Positions 17,957 through 27,151 of a DNA stretch of 64,000 bases are shown here, piece after piece. Each line of letters opens with the position of its first letter. Position 1 is the stretch's first letter. The notes beneath the pieces are model-generated. The model did no database searches, was not told the origin of the DNA, and saw only the letters and a list, made by a program, of their open reading frames with translations. A program made the position numbers and the translations under genes. Source of the DNA: Gemmatimonadota bacterium (GTDB lineage Bacteria; Gemmatimonadota; Gemmatimonadetes; Longimicrobiales; Gaopeijiaceae); assembly GCA_009692205.1 (NCBI GenBank), contig SHZR01000008.1, forward strand, positions 34,012 to 98,011, read 5' to 3'.

Positions 17957-18319
17957 TCAGGGGCAGAGCACGAGATTGCCGCCCGCGTTCGAGTAGTCCA
18001 ACACCACACCGTAGCCGAACGTCACGCTGGAGCGCCCGTAGATCCAGTCGCCGAATGCAACGGAGTCCGGCTCACCCATGATCGCGCGCACTTCCTCGCG
18101 CGTCGTGCCGCCGTGGATGCAGCCGAGACCCTGAGCCGGATCGACCGACGCGGGGGCGGATGGGGGCGCCTGCCCCGCCGGGGCGACGGTCATGCCTTCG
18201 CCGGTGCCGGGCTGCGCAGTGCTCGGCGATCGCCTCGCGAGAGCCAGGCCGGCGACGAGCGCAGTCACGACCAGCACGCCGCCGCCGGCGGCCCCTAGGA
18301 CGAGTCTTCGGTCGCGCAT
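17957..18319 (-). CDS. Membrane-anchored protein with SmpA/OmlA-like domain
   Basis: The 120-residue protein starts with RDRR and one transmembrane segment (residues 6-28), followed by a Pro/Ala-rich linker (30-60). The C-terminal domain has GTTREEVRAIMGEPDSV and then a W-YG-S-V-FGYG pattern, resembling the BamE/SmpA fold in which TxxEVxxxxGxP begins the first helix. It probably sits at the outer face of the cytoplasmic membrane. It is not a true BamE, because the lipobox is missing. The genes on either side are unrelated secreted proteins. Confidence 0.65.
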   Translation of the reverse strand: MRDRRLVLGAAGGGVLVVTALVAGLALARRSPSTAQPGTGEGMTVAPAGQAPPSAPASVDPAQGLGCIHGGTTREEVRAIMGEPDSVAFGDWIYGRSSVTFGYGVVLDYSNAGGNLVLCP

Positions 18320-18383
18320 GAAGGGAATCTAGGACACGGACGACCACAGGGAGTGCCGGCCTTCGACTCTCCGCGAGCCAGAT

Positions 18384-19301
18384 CTACCGATTCCGCTCCT
18401 CGTAGCGCGCGCCGCCGAGGATTCCGCTCACGCTGCGGTCGTTGCCCTCATGACACGCGAATTCGTACATGAGGCCTGCGCTCCTCCCCATGTCGATCCG
18501 CACCGTCCACGGGCGCGACCAGACCGTCGCATCCTCGACCGTGAAGCGGTATTCGAGCGTGCCGTCGGACGTTCGCGTGAATCGCTCCGTGAGATGCAGG
18601 CTCCGGCCCGAGCCCCGGAAGGGTAGACGCCCGTCGAAGCCGACCGACTCCACGACCAGCGTATCCGCTTCCCAGTGGCCGCGCGGATCCCCGTACATGG
18701 AGGGTCCCGGGTCGTGGGGGCGGCCGTCCATCGGCACGATACGCGCGTTGTGGATCATCTCGGTGACCAGAACGACGTAGCCGCGCGCCTGCACGATGAG
18801 CACGTTGTTGTTGTACACGGTCGGCATCATCGGCGGGCCCGTGGCGGGCCAGGCGATGCAGCGATCCTGGAGGCTGAGATCCTCGGGATTGTCGTAGCGG
18901 GGGCCGCCCCGCCCCCCGCCGCGGCCTCGCCCCTGGGGCGGCGTGGCGAGGGGCGGAATGCGCCCGTCCGGCGGATCGACGATGAGCGACGTCCGCCGAT
19001 TCCGGAGGACGTTGTTCTCTAGCTCCCACCAGTCGGGGCCCGCGGTCGAGAGCGCATCGGCGCGCCGCTCGATGGTCTGCTGCTCGTACGCGACCGCTTC
19101 ATCCTCGGACAACACCTCTCTGCCCGCCCACTGCGTCGGCCGCTCGAGCGGCGTCATGGTGCCGTAGTTCCATACGCCCTGGAGGTCAGGGTCACCCCAT
19201 GAGGTGCGTGGGGGCGTCTGTGCGTGGGTCGGAGGCGCGATAGCCGACGCTGCAACGGCGGCGGTCACGAACAGGGCGCGGACAAGGCGAATCGTCGACA
19301 T
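18384..19301 (-). CDS. Secreted protein of a widespread unknown family
   Basis: The 305-residue exported protein (signal peptide ending THAQTPP) starts its mature part with WGDPDLQGVWNYGTMTPLERP, typical of a family abundant in Acidobacteria, Gemmatimonadetes and some Proteobacteria, whose function is not known to me. A Gly/Arg-rich stretch (GRGRGGGRGGPR, residues 123-134) interrupts it. DGRPHDPGPSMYGDPRGHWEADTLVVES and TERFTRTSDGTLEYRFTVEDATVW are recognisable family segments. Its ATG is 3 bases after the stop of the upstream M61 peptidase gene, so the two are an operon. Confidence 0.8.
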   Translation of the reverse strand: MSTIRLVRALFVTAAVAASAIAPPTHAQTPPRTSWGDPDLQGVWNYGTMTPLERPTQWAGREVLSEDEAVAYEQQTIERRADALSTAGPDWWELENNVLRNRRTSLIVDPPDGRIPPLATPPQGRGRGGGRGGPRYDNPEDLSLQDRCIAWPATGPPMMPTVYNNNVLIVQARGYVVLVTEMIHNARIVPMDGRPHDPGPSMYGDPRGHWEADTLVVESVGFDGRLPFRGSGRSLHLTERFTRTSDGTLEYRFTVEDATVWSRPWTVRIDMGRSAGLMYEFACHEGNDRSVSGILGGARYEERNR

Positions 19302-19304
19302 CGC

Positions 19305-21149
19305 TCAGTTCTCCGCCTTCGAGCCCAGCCAATCCGCGCGGAGTTCTCGCATAGAGCTCGTGACGTTCAGGCCGGCCTCCTCGTACAGGACGACCTCGAG
19401 CCGCACGTCTTCGATGAGCGTCACACCGGCACGCAACGTCTGCCCGCGCGACTCGAAGGTCACGGAGATGGCATCGCCTGGATCATGTCGTGCGGTGATC
19501 TCCTCGATCTGATCGACCGACGTGACGGTCGTGCCATCCAACGCGACGATCACGTCTCCGTCGTCGAGGCCCGCGTCGTAGAGCGCCGTGCCAACGTAGA
19601 CCGCGCGCACGACGACGCGGCCATCCTCCAGGCGGAGCACCGCCGGGCCGAACGTCGCACGGCCCTCGTTCTCGCGCCGTACGAGCACTCCCGCGCCCGC
19701 CAGCAGCGCCGCGTAGTCCACCACCTCGCGCCCGTGGATGTACCGAGCGAAGAAGTCGTCGGCAAAGCGTGTGTCGCCCGTGTACTCTCCCAGCGTGGCG
19801 CGGAGGTCGTCGAGCGTGTAGGGACGGAATGGCTTCCCGTACTTCACCCACATCGCACGCATGAACCCATCCAGGGAGCGGTCGAAGCGCGTACGCAGGG
19901 TCAGGTCGAGGCCGAGCCCGATCGCGGCACCCCACGTGTAGTAGGAGATGAACGTGTTCTGTTGGTTGGTCGGATCGATCGACGCGGCGGCGTCCCAGAA
20001 CGGCGCCATGCGGCTCATCTCGACCACGCTGTTGTAGCGGCGGCCGGGCCCGTTGACCACCGCGTTGATCGTGCCGGCCAGCCCGCTGACGTATCGATCC
20101 TCCGCCATCAGCCCGGCGCGCGTTACGAACAGATTCGTGTAGTACTGCGTGAAGCCTTCGCCGAACCACAGCTCGTCCGACATGTTGGCGCGCTCGTAGT
20201 CGAACGGCTCGATCCCGGACGAGCGGATCCTCTCCATGTTCCACGAGTGGAAGAACTCGTGCGAAAGCGTGCCCAGCAGTCCACCGGCGCTACGCTCGAG
20301 GGTTCCGCTGCTCGTCAGCGACGTAGAGTTGCGATGCTCCATTCCGTCGCCGCTGGCCCACGGACCGTAGCACGCGACGAACGTATACGTGCCGAAGTCG
20401 TACGCCGGGAACTCCCCGAACACCGCGCTCTGTTCCGCCACGACGCGCATCGCCATCTCGGCGTAGCGGTCGACGTCCGCGTCGGTGCCGGGATCGTGCA
20501 CGGCGAGCCGGATCGTCTGCTCCCTCCCGCTCGACGTCACGTTCCACTCGCGCAGCTTGAAGTCCGCGACCTCGGTCGGGCTGTCCATGAAGTAGTCGAG
20601 GTCGGGAGCGGTGAACGTGAACGGGTCGTTCGTCGGTTCGAGTTGGGTCGCGACGCGCCACGCGGATCCCGGGGGCGGGCGGAACGTCACGCGAACCGGG
20701 CGCGACTGCAGTCCTCGCGCGTACATGAAAGCCGCCGGGATGTTCAGGTGCGCGTGGCTGCGGTCGACGCCGGCGTACGTGCCATCGGCGAGATCGGCGA
20801 ACAATGTGTACGTGATCCGCACCGTGCCGTCGTGCCCGCGCACGCCCCAGCCATAGGGATCGGGCCGCGTGGGGGTGAGCGCACGTCCGCTGCCGTCCGT
20901 CACGCGGACCGAATAGACGTTCTTGGCGAACTCGTGCAGCGCGTATCGGCCGGGCGACGACCGGCTCATGCGCACTTCCAGCGGGGCCGAAGAGAGGCCA
21001 GCGAACGTCGCCGTGATCTCGGCCTCGTGGTGCGCCGCGTTGGGAAAACTCACCTCGTAGGTCACCGTATCGCGCGCCTGCGCCAGCAGGGGCGAGGTGC
21101 CGGCCAGCAGCGCGGCGATCGCCAGGCGGGAGGCGGCCCCAGCGCACAT
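19305..21149 (-). CDS. M61-family glycyl aminopeptidase-like protease with PDZ domain
   Basis: The 614-residue secreted peptidase carries the zinc site HEFFHSWN (H297, E298, H301) and a downstream third ligand E331 in LWFGEGFTQYY. The family motif GDGMEHRNS is near residue 268. A PDZ domain follows (about 500-590: YDAGLDDGDVIVALDG). The N-terminus is a signal peptide ending LLAQARD. The first ATG (21149) lacks a good ribosome site; the only strong one (AAGGAGG) lies 22 bases upstream of it and 7 bases before an in-frame ATC. The gene leads an operon with the 305-residue secreted protein. Confidence 0.92.
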   Translation of the reverse strand: MCAGAASRLAIAALLAGTSPLLAQARDTVTYEVSFPNAAHHEAEITATFAGLSSAPLEVRMSRSSPGRYALHEFAKNVYSVRVTDGSGRALTPTRPDPYGWGVRGHDGTVRITYTLFADLADGTYAGVDRSHAHLNIPAAFMYARGLQSRPVRVTFRPPPGSAWRVATQLEPTNDPFTFTAPDLDYFMDSPTEVADFKLREWNVTSSGREQTIRLAVHDPGTDADVDRYAEMAMRVVAEQSAVFGEFPAYDFGTYTFVACYGPWASGDGMEHRNSTSLTSSGTLERSAGGLLGTLSHEFFHSWNMERIRSSGIEPFDYERANMSDELWFGEGFTQYYTNLFVTRAGLMAEDRYVSGLAGTINAVVNGPGRRYNSVVEMSRMAPFWDAAASIDPTNQQNTFISYYTWGAAIGLGLDLTLRTRFDRSLDGFMRAMWVKYGKPFRPYTLDDLRATLGEYTGDTRFADDFFARYIHGREVVDYAALLAGAGVLVRRENEGRATFGPAVLRLEDGRVVVRAVYVGTALYDAGLDDGDVIVALDGTTVTSVDQIEEITARHDPGDAISVTFESRGQTLRAGVTLIEDVRLEVVLYEEAGLNVTSSMRELRADWLGSKAEN

Positions 21150-21251
21150 GGATCTGCTGATGATGGCCGTGCCTCCTTCTCGACGGAGAGGCGGATCGAA
21201 CCGTACGGTCCCATAGTATTGGCTGGCCTCACGAAGCCCGCCACCACCGCC

Positions 21252-22448
21252 ATGCATCCTACCTCTACGTCAGACCTGACCGGCCAACGGCTCGGCCGAG
21301 CCATCCTGGGCTACCTGGCGATGGCGGTCGCGGTCGTCACGCTGTCTCCCTTTCGTTTTTCGCTCGAGCCGGTGAACAGGCTGACGGAGGTCTGGGGGAC
21401 GTTCGATCTCGTCATGAACGTCGTCATGTTCGTTCCGATCGGCTTCATCCATCAGCTATCGCGCCCCCACGGCAAGCCCGCCTGGAGAAGCGCGCTCGTC
21501 CTGGGTGCTGCGCTCAGCGGGCTGATCGAGGCCGCCCAGTTCTTCACGCCCGGTCGCTATCCGTCCCTCTTCGATCTCGTGACGAACACCGCTGGCGCCG
21601 GCTTGGGGGCATGGATCGCCGGTCTCGCCCTCGGGCGGGCGGACGCGGCCCGGACGGTGCGGGCCTTCGCGGTGGAGCTTCCCCTCATGGGCCTGGTCTA
21701 TCTCCTGGCCCCGCTGCTCTGGTTGGTCGGACTCGGCAGTGAGGGTGACACGCGTGCGTGGATCATCCTCCCCCTGACGGCGGCCGCCGGATGGATCATC
21801 GGGGCCGTGTTCACGGGGTTCGACCGAGCGCCGCGTTCCCGCATCCTGCTCGCGACGGCAGCGTGGCTCGTCGTCGCCCTGGTACCGGGCGCCTTTCGGT
21901 CGCTTGGCCTCACGTCGGCCGCCGCGGCCATGGGACTCGGCGCGGCGTGGATCCGCTCCGTGGCTCCGGCGCGGTTCACGCACGAGACGCATCGAGACGG
22001 AGCACCTCGGCGCTTCGAGTCGTCCACGCTGAGGCTCGTGCTGCCGCTCTTCATCGCTTACCTCGTCGTCTCGTCGCTCACGCCACCGGCCATTCCGGAC
22101 GGCCGATGGTCGGGCACGCTGGCGTTGCTTCCCGCGGAACAGTCCGCGAGCAACGGCGCCATCTTCCGTGCCCTCGAGCACATCGCCGCGTTCACCCTCA
22201 TCGGGTACGCCATTGCGGAATACCACGGCCGCTCGCGCGACCGATTCCGCACGGTCGCTCCTGCGGTCCTCGCGTGGGCGGCGCTCTCGACGGCTGCGTT
22301 GGAGCTGGCGCGAGGTTGGCATCCCGAGTACCGGGCGAGCGCGACCATGTTCGCGCTGACGTTGCTCGGAGCCGGGCTCGGCGGCTGGCTCTACATTTTG
22401 CAGCTGGCGCACGTGCGCGCGCTCACGGCACGGCAGTCACCCACGTAG
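21252..22448 (+). CDS. VanZ-family membrane protein (two VanZ-like repeats)
   Basis: The 398-residue polytopic protein contains two VanZ-type halves. The first (residues 15-130) has LSPFRFS, DLVMNVVMFVPIGF, EAAQFFTPGR and SLFDLVTNTAGAGLG; the second (265-390) has a similar arrangement with LEHIAAFTLIGYA and ELARGWHPEYRASATMF. A middle region has 4-5 further transmembrane segments. VanZ proteins give low-level teicoplanin resistance in enterococci, but the family's general role is unknown. The start codon is the first in-frame ATG after the divergent M61 gene; the longer upstream frame is a shadow. Confidence 0.87.
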   Translation: MHPTSTSDLTGQRLGRAILGYLAMAVAVVTLSPFRFSLEPVNRLTEVWGTFDLVMNVVMFVPIGFIHQLSRPHGKPAWRSALVLGAALSGLIEAAQFFTPGRYPSLFDLVTNTAGAGLGAWIAGLALGRADAARTVRAFAVELPLMGLVYLLAPLLWLVGLGSEGDTRAWIILPLTAAAGWIIGAVFTGFDRAPRSRILLATAAWLVVALVPGAFRSLGLTSAAAAMGLGAAWIRSVAPARFTHETHRDGAPRRFESSTLRLVLPLFIAYLVVSSLTPPAIPDGRWSGTLALLPAEQSASNGAIFRALEHIAAFTLIGYAIAEYHGRSRDRFRTVAPAVLAWAALSTAALELARGWHPEYRASATMFALTLLGAGLGGWLYILQLAHVRALTARQSPT

Positions 22449-22479
22449 GCTCCACGTAGACATCCCCGAGGAACGTACC

Positions 22480-23223
22480 GTGATCGAAAGACGCATCGAG
22501 ATGTCGAGCGAAGAGGGCACGCTCGACGCGGCTCTCTTCCTGCCGACCGGCAGCGGCCCCTGGCCGCTCGTTGTCTTTTACATGGACGCCTTCGGCCCAC
22601 GACCGGCGTTGACGGACATGGCCGGTCGTCTGGTCGAGGCCGGGTACGCCGTGCTCCAGCCCAATCTCTACTGGCGCACGGGGCCGTTCGCGCCTTTCGA
22701 GCCGAGCAAGACGTTCAGCGACCCCGGCGAGCGCGAGCGCGTGATGAAGTTGTTGAACTCGGTGCGCGTGGAGCAGGTCGTGGCGGATACGCTCGCGCTG
22801 GTGGGCGAGGTAGCAGGCGACCCGCGGCTCCGCGCGGAGCGGTTCGGCTGCGTGGGGTACTGCATGGGTGGAAGGATCGCGTTCGGGGTGACGACCGAGC
22901 TGCCCGATCGAGTCGTCGCGTGCGCAGCCATCCACCCTGGGGGCCTGGTGACCGATGCGCCGGACAGCCCACACCGGAAAGCCCGCCGGATCCGGGGGGT
23001 CGTCTACCTCGGGATCGCCGACGAGGACGGGAGCTGTTCGCTCGAGCACCAAGAGGCGCTGCGCGAAGCGCTCGGCGCAGCTGGAGTGCGCTACACCCTC
23101 GAGATCTACCCGGGCGCGCGTCACGGCTTCGCGGTCCCGGACCACAGCGTGTACGACGCCGAAGCGGCCGAGCGCCACTGGGCGCGCGTCCTCGCGCTCT
23201 TCGGCGCCGAGTTGGGCACGTAG
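22480..23223 (+). CDS. Dienelactone hydrolase family protein
   Basis: The 247-residue alpha/beta hydrolase has the DLH nucleophile elbow GYCMGG (Cys nucleophile, about residue 128), the acid in the IADEDG region and the His in ARHGFAVPD. The family opens the lactone ring of dienelactone in chloroaromatic catabolism, but most genomic copies act on other esters. No other aromatic-degradation genes are near. CGAGGAA precedes the GTG at 22480 at about 6 bases. There is no signal peptide. Confidence 0.9.
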   Translation: MIERRIEMSSEEGTLDAALFLPTGSGPWPLVVFYMDAFGPRPALTDMAGRLVEAGYAVLQPNLYWRTGPFAPFEPSKTFSDPGERERVMKLLNSVRVEQVVADTLALVGEVAGDPRLRAERFGCVGYCMGGRIAFGVTTELPDRVVACAAIHPGGLVTDAPDSPHRKARRIRGVVYLGIADEDGSCSLEHQEALREALGAAGVRYTLEIYPGARHGFAVPDHSVYDAEAAERHWARVLALFGAELGT

Positions 23224-23353
23224 CCGGCGCCCAGGCGCACGGCGGGTTGCCGAGCGGGCCGCCTGTCCCCAGAGTGGTCGCTCGAACGAAGCACCACCGA
23301 GCCAGGCCAGCGTGAGCCGGGCTGCCCAGCAATCGACCGGAGCGGGAGGAATC

Positions 23354-24403
23354 GTGGCCAAATATCAGAGCATTCTCGAGACCGTGGGCAACACGCCGGT
23401 GGTGCGCGTCAATCGCTTGGCGCCCCCGGGAATCGACCTCTTCGTGAAGATCGAGGCGTTTAACCCGCTCGGGTCCGTGAAGGACCGGCTCGCCCTCGGC
23501 GTGATCGAGGCGGGCGAGGCATCGGGCGAGCTCAAGCCCGGCCAGACTGTGATCGAGGCGACGAGCGGCAACACGGGCATCGGGCTGGCCATGGTCTGCG
23601 CGGCCAAGGGCTACCCGCTGGTTCTGGTGATGTCGGAGACGTTCAGCGTCGAGCGGCGCAGGCTGATGCGCTTCTTGGGCGCCAAGGTCGTCATCTCGCC
23701 CGCAGCGGAGCGCGCGGTCGGTATGATCAAGAAGACCGTGGAGCTGGCCGAGACCCACGGGTGGTTCATGACCCGCCAGTTCGAGAACGAGGCCAACGCG
23801 GACTATCATTCGCGCACCACCGCGCAGGAGATCCTGCGCGACTTCAAGGGCGAGAAGCTCGACTACTGGGTGACCGGCTACGGCACCGGTGGCACGCTCA
23901 AGGGCGTCGCGCGGGTGCTCAAGAAGGAACGGCCGGAGACACGCGTCGTGGTGTGCGAACCGGAAGACGCGCAACTGGTGGCCAGCGGCGTCGAGCAGAC
24001 CCGTAAGCCCGATGGCTCGCCGGCGGCGCCGCATCCCTCGTTCAAGACCCATCCCATGCAGGGCTGGACGCCCGATTTCATTCCCAAGCTCACGGGGGAC
24101 GCGGTCGCCCTGAAGCTCGTCGACCGCCTCCTGGCGATCCCCAACGCTGAGGCCATGAAGGGCAGCAAGGATCTGGCGACGAAGGAGGGCGTCTTCGTCG
24201 GGATCACTTCGGGAGGAACTTTCGCGGGTGCGCTCAAGATCGCGAACGAGGCTCCGAAGGGAACGCGCATCCTGGCCATGCTGCCCGACACTGGCGAGCG
24301 CTACCTGAGCACACCGCTCTTCGCCGACATCGGCGTCGACATGAACGAGGAAGAGATACGCATCTCGCGCTCGACGCCGTTGGCGCAGTTCCCCGTAGCC
24401 TAG
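23354..24403 (+). CDS. cysK: Cysteine synthase (O-acetylserine sulfhydrylase)
   Basis: This PLP enzyme makes cysteine from O-acetylserine and sulfide. The PLP lysine is in NPLGSVKDR (near residue 42), the substrate loop is TSGNTGIG, the phosphate loop is TGYGTGGTLKG, and the C-terminal ITSGG is present. At 349 residues it is about 30 longer than E. coli CysK; the extra length includes an insertion around residues 215-235 (KPDGSPAAPHPSFKTHP). GGGAGG lies 5 bases before the GTG start. No cysE is adjacent. Confidence 0.93.
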   Translation: MAKYQSILETVGNTPVVRVNRLAPPGIDLFVKIEAFNPLGSVKDRLALGVIEAGEASGELKPGQTVIEATSGNTGIGLAMVCAAKGYPLVLVMSETFSVERRRLMRFLGAKVVISPAAERAVGMIKKTVELAETHGWFMTRQFENEANADYHSRTTAQEILRDFKGEKLDYWVTGYGTGGTLKGVARVLKKERPETRVVVCEPEDAQLVASGVEQTRKPDGSPAAPHPSFKTHPMQGWTPDFIPKLTGDAVALKLVDRLLAIPNAEAMKGSKDLATKEGVFVGITSGGTFAGALKIANEAPKGTRILAMLPDTGERYLSTPLFADIGVDMNEEEIRISRSTPLAQFPVA

Positions 24404-24418
24404 CGGACTCCGGGTTCG

Positions 24419-24973
24419 TCAGCGTGCCGAGGTCCGCGAGTCCCCGCTGAGGGCGACGATCGGATCCAGGTGTGCCGCCCGGCGTGCCGGGATGTACACG
24501 GCGGCCAGCGCGACGGCGAAGAGCGCCGCGGCCACCGCGGCGTAGGTGGCCGGATCGGTGGCCCCGACGCCGTAGAGCTGACTGGCCATGACGCGACTGA
24601 GGAGGCCAGCCCCCAGGAGACCGAGGCCGATGCCGACCGCGGCGAGCATCGCACCCTGCTTGAGGATGAGGCCGAGGACATCCTCCGGCTCCGCACCCAT
24701 GGCGGCGCGCACGCCGAACTCCGCGGTGCGCTGCGAGACCCCGTACGAGATCACTCCGTAGACCCCCACCGCCGCAAGCACGAGAGCGACGCCGGCGAAC
24801 AGGACGAGCAGCATCATGCTGAACCGCTCACGCGCCACAGACGTCGACACGATTGCCTCCATGGTCGACACCTGCGAGATGGGCACGGTCGGATCCGAGG
24901 CCTGGATCACATGCCGAGCCGGCGCGACGAGGGATTCGGGGTCGGCATTGGTCCTGAGGAGGAGGGTCAGCAT
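24419..24973 (-). pseudogene. 3' remnant of an ADOP-type ABC permease
   Basis: The frame encodes only the last ~185 residues of a MacB/FtsX permease of the ADOP (Acidobacterial duplicated orphan permease) type: the end of the periplasmic domain (TLLLRTNADPESLVAPARH, PTVPISQVSTMEAIV) and the last transmembrane domain (LFAGVALVLAAVGVYGVISY, QRTAEFGVRAAMGA, PARRAAHLDPIVAL). Full-length proteins are about 800 residues. The upstream part runs into the divergent aminotransferase promoter, so the gene is 5'-truncated. Conserved residues of the surviving part look intact, so the loss may be recent. Confidence 0.85.
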
Positions 24974-25079
24974 GGATTCCCTTCGATGCGGCCGGCTACG
25001 AACCGGTTGCCGAGCCGGGCCGGAGCCCCGAGAGTGATGCGTCCATATATCGATAGATCGACCCCTCCGGACCATCCCC

Positions 25080-26255
25080 GTGGCGCTCTCTTCCCGCATC
25101 AAGGCAGCCGACGCGGCTTTCGCCCCCGTCAAGGATTTCTACTTCAGCTCGCGCTACGCCGAGGCGCGTTTCGAGCCCGGCGTCTGCGACTTCACGTTCG
25201 GCAACCCGCACGAGATGCCCCTGGCGGGCCTCGTGTCAGCCATCCGTGAACACGCGATCCCGCACGACAAGAACTGGTTCGCGTACAAGTCTTCCGAAGA
25301 AGACCCGCAGGGCTTCGTCGCCGAGCACGCGGGGCGGGAGCTGGGCCTGGCGTTCGAGCCGGCCGACATCGCGCTCACGACCGGCGCGTTCGCCGCGATC
25401 CTGGTGGCCTTCCGGCTGGTGCTCGACGCCGGTGACGAAGTCGTCTTTTCGGAGCCGGCCTGGTTCTGCTACGAGCCCATGCTGCTCGCGGCGGATGGTG
25501 TGCCGCGAAAGGTCAGACTGACGGGCACCAACTGCGACCTCGACCTCGCGGCGATCGATGCCGCGATCGGACCCCGGACGCGACTCGTCATCGTCAACAC
25601 GCCGCACAACCCCACGGGGCGCATCTACAGCCGCGAGACGCTCCAGGCGCTCGCAGAGCTGCTCGAGCGCGCCTCGAAGCGGATCGGCCACCGCATCTAT
25701 CTGCTCTCGGACGAGCCGTACCGCCGGCTTCGCTTCGACGGCCGGAGCTTCGTCAGTCCGGCGTCGGTCTATCCCTGGACGTTCATCTCCTACAGCTACG
25801 GCAAGGTGCTGCTGGCACCTGGCCAGCGGATCGGCTACCTGGCGATCTCGCCGCTCATGCCGGCGCCGGAGCGCCGCGCGCATCAGGAAGCGATGTTCGG
25901 CGCACAGATGGCGATGGGGTGGTGCTTCCCCAATGCGGTGATGCAGTACGCACTGCCCGATCTCGAGACCCTGACGATCGATCGGGCCGCGCTCGCGCGG
26001 CGCCGCGATAAGCTGCTCAGGGCCCTCGACGATGCTGGGTACTCCACGGTGCGGCCCGAGGGCACCTTCTACCTTTGGAGCCAGTGGCCGAAGGGGGACC
26101 CCGAGCGCTTCTGGAACGCGCTCGCCGATCGCAACGTGTTCGTGATGCCCGGCAGCGTGATGGCCTCACCCGGCCACTTCCGCATCAGCCTGACCGCGTC
26201 CGACGAGATGGTCGAGCGCGCGCTGCCGCACTTCGCGGAGGCGGTGGGCGTCTAG
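25080..26255 (+). CDS. PLP-dependent class I/II aminotransferase
   Basis: The 391-residue fold-type I enzyme has the N-P-G/A pattern NTPHNPTG (residues ~175-182), the aspartate in LLSDEPYRRL, the PLP lysine in SYSYGKVLLAPGQRIGY and the terminal carboxylate-binding Arg in GHFRISLTA. Substrate specificity is not evident. The GTG at 25080 lacks a ribosome site; an AT-rich ATATATCGATAGAT lies 30 bases upstream and may be a promoter. Its stop overlaps the stop of the convergent LON-domain gene. Confidence 0.92.
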   Translation: MALSSRIKAADAAFAPVKDFYFSSRYAEARFEPGVCDFTFGNPHEMPLAGLVSAIREHAIPHDKNWFAYKSSEEDPQGFVAEHAGRELGLAFEPADIALTTGAFAAILVAFRLVLDAGDEVVFSEPAWFCYEPMLLAADGVPRKVRLTGTNCDLDLAAIDAAIGPRTRLVIVNTPHNPTGRIYSRETLQALAELLERASKRIGHRIYLLSDEPYRRLRFDGRSFVSPASVYPWTFISYSYGKVLLAPGQRIGYLAISPLMPAPERRAHQEAMFGAQMAMGWCFPNAVMQYALPDLETLTIDRAALARRRDKLLRALDDAGYSTVRPEGTFYLWSQWPKGDPERFWNALADRNVFVMPGSVMASPGHFRISLTASDEMVERALPHFAEAVGV

Positions 26256-26986
26256 CGGGCGGCCGTCGTCCGACCGGACGGGCCAGCCCTCGGCAGCGCA
26301 TCCGCGCGGGACTGCGGGCGAAGGAGCCCGACGAGACTCAACGCGCGCTCCAGCGGACCGTCCGCCTCGAGCAGCTGCTGCCGCTGGGAGGGCTCGAAGG
26401 GAAGAGCGAGCGAGAGACCGTCGATCACCTCTTCGTCGGAGACCTCGGCGGGCGGCAGTTGCGCTTCAGGGAACGCGGCCCGCACGGCGTCCTCGGCCTG
26501 CCGCCTTCTGCGGCTGAGCAGCGCGCGGTCGTCCGACGCGACAAACTCCGGGATCGCCTCCACCTCCGCGAGCCGATAGAGACGGCTCTGGTCCTCGCCG
26601 AGGATCCGGAACTTGGTGATGCCGGTCAGCACGATGTTGTACCGCCCATCGGGCAGCAGCTCCGCCGCAATGATGAGACCCGCGCACCCGACCCCGTACA
26701 CTGGAGGTCGGCCCTCATACTCCGCGTCGTGACCCGGCTCCAGCATGATCATGCCGAGAATGCTGTCGCCCGCGAGCGCGTCGGCCACCATCGCGCGATA
26801 GCGCGGCTCGAAGATGTGGAACGGTTGGGTGCTGTGAGGAAACAGCGTGACGTCCTGGAGCGGAAAGATCGGAATCGCGGCCGGAAGCGTCGCGGGGACG
26901 TCCGGGTCGGCCTGGGCAGCGACCGAGTTCGCCGTGCATAGGATGGCGACGAGCGCGATCAGCCACCCGAACGTCGTCGCTCTCAT
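26252..26986 (-). CDS. LON substrate-binding domain protein with signal peptide
   Basis: The 244-residue product contains a single Lon N-terminal domain (IPIFPLQDVTLFPHSTQPFHIFEPRYRAM, residues 38-66; GRPPVYGVGCAG) and nothing of the AAA or protease domains. Stand-alone LON-domain proteins are common, but this one begins with a hydrophobic signal peptide (TTFGWLIALVAILCTANSVAA, cleaved near AQA), predicting export. The C-terminal third is helical. GAGG precedes ATG 26986. It is convergent with the aminotransferase, sharing CTAG at the stops. Confidence 0.85.
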   Translation of the reverse strand: MRATTFGWLIALVAILCTANSVAAQADPDVPATLPAAIPIFPLQDVTLFPHSTQPFHIFEPRYRAMVADALAGDSILGMIMLEPGHDAEYEGRPPVYGVGCAGLIIAAELLPDGRYNIVLTGITKFRILGEDQSRLYRLAEVEAIPEFVASDDRALLSRRRRQAEDAVRAAFPEAQLPPAEVSDEEVIDGLSLALPFEPSQRQQLLEADGPLERALSLVGLLRPQSRADALPRAGPSGRTTAAR

Positions 26987-27151
26987 ACCTCGCCTCTCGT
27001 TCCGTGGCCACGCGCACCCGCACCATCCTACCGCCCTGTCGGGCCACACGGCCAGGCGGCCGACGCGACGCGTCGCGGGGAACGCGGCCGCGCGCTAGGT
27101 TCTCGACTTCTTGCGATTCCGGCTCAGCATCCAAGGTAGAACGAGGCGATC

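Noticed and set aside
18072..18347. Alternative minus-strand frame over the SmpA/OmlA-like gene
   Set aside because: It is an Arg-rich shadow; the chosen frame has a transmembrane segment and a BamE-like motif.
19224..21251. Very long plus-strand open frame antisense to the M61 gene and its partner
   Set aside because: It mirrors the codon pattern of two real minus-strand genes in a GC-rich genome, its protein is low-complexity Arg/His-rich, and it shows no family motif. Only the final part (21252-22448, VanZ) is a gene.
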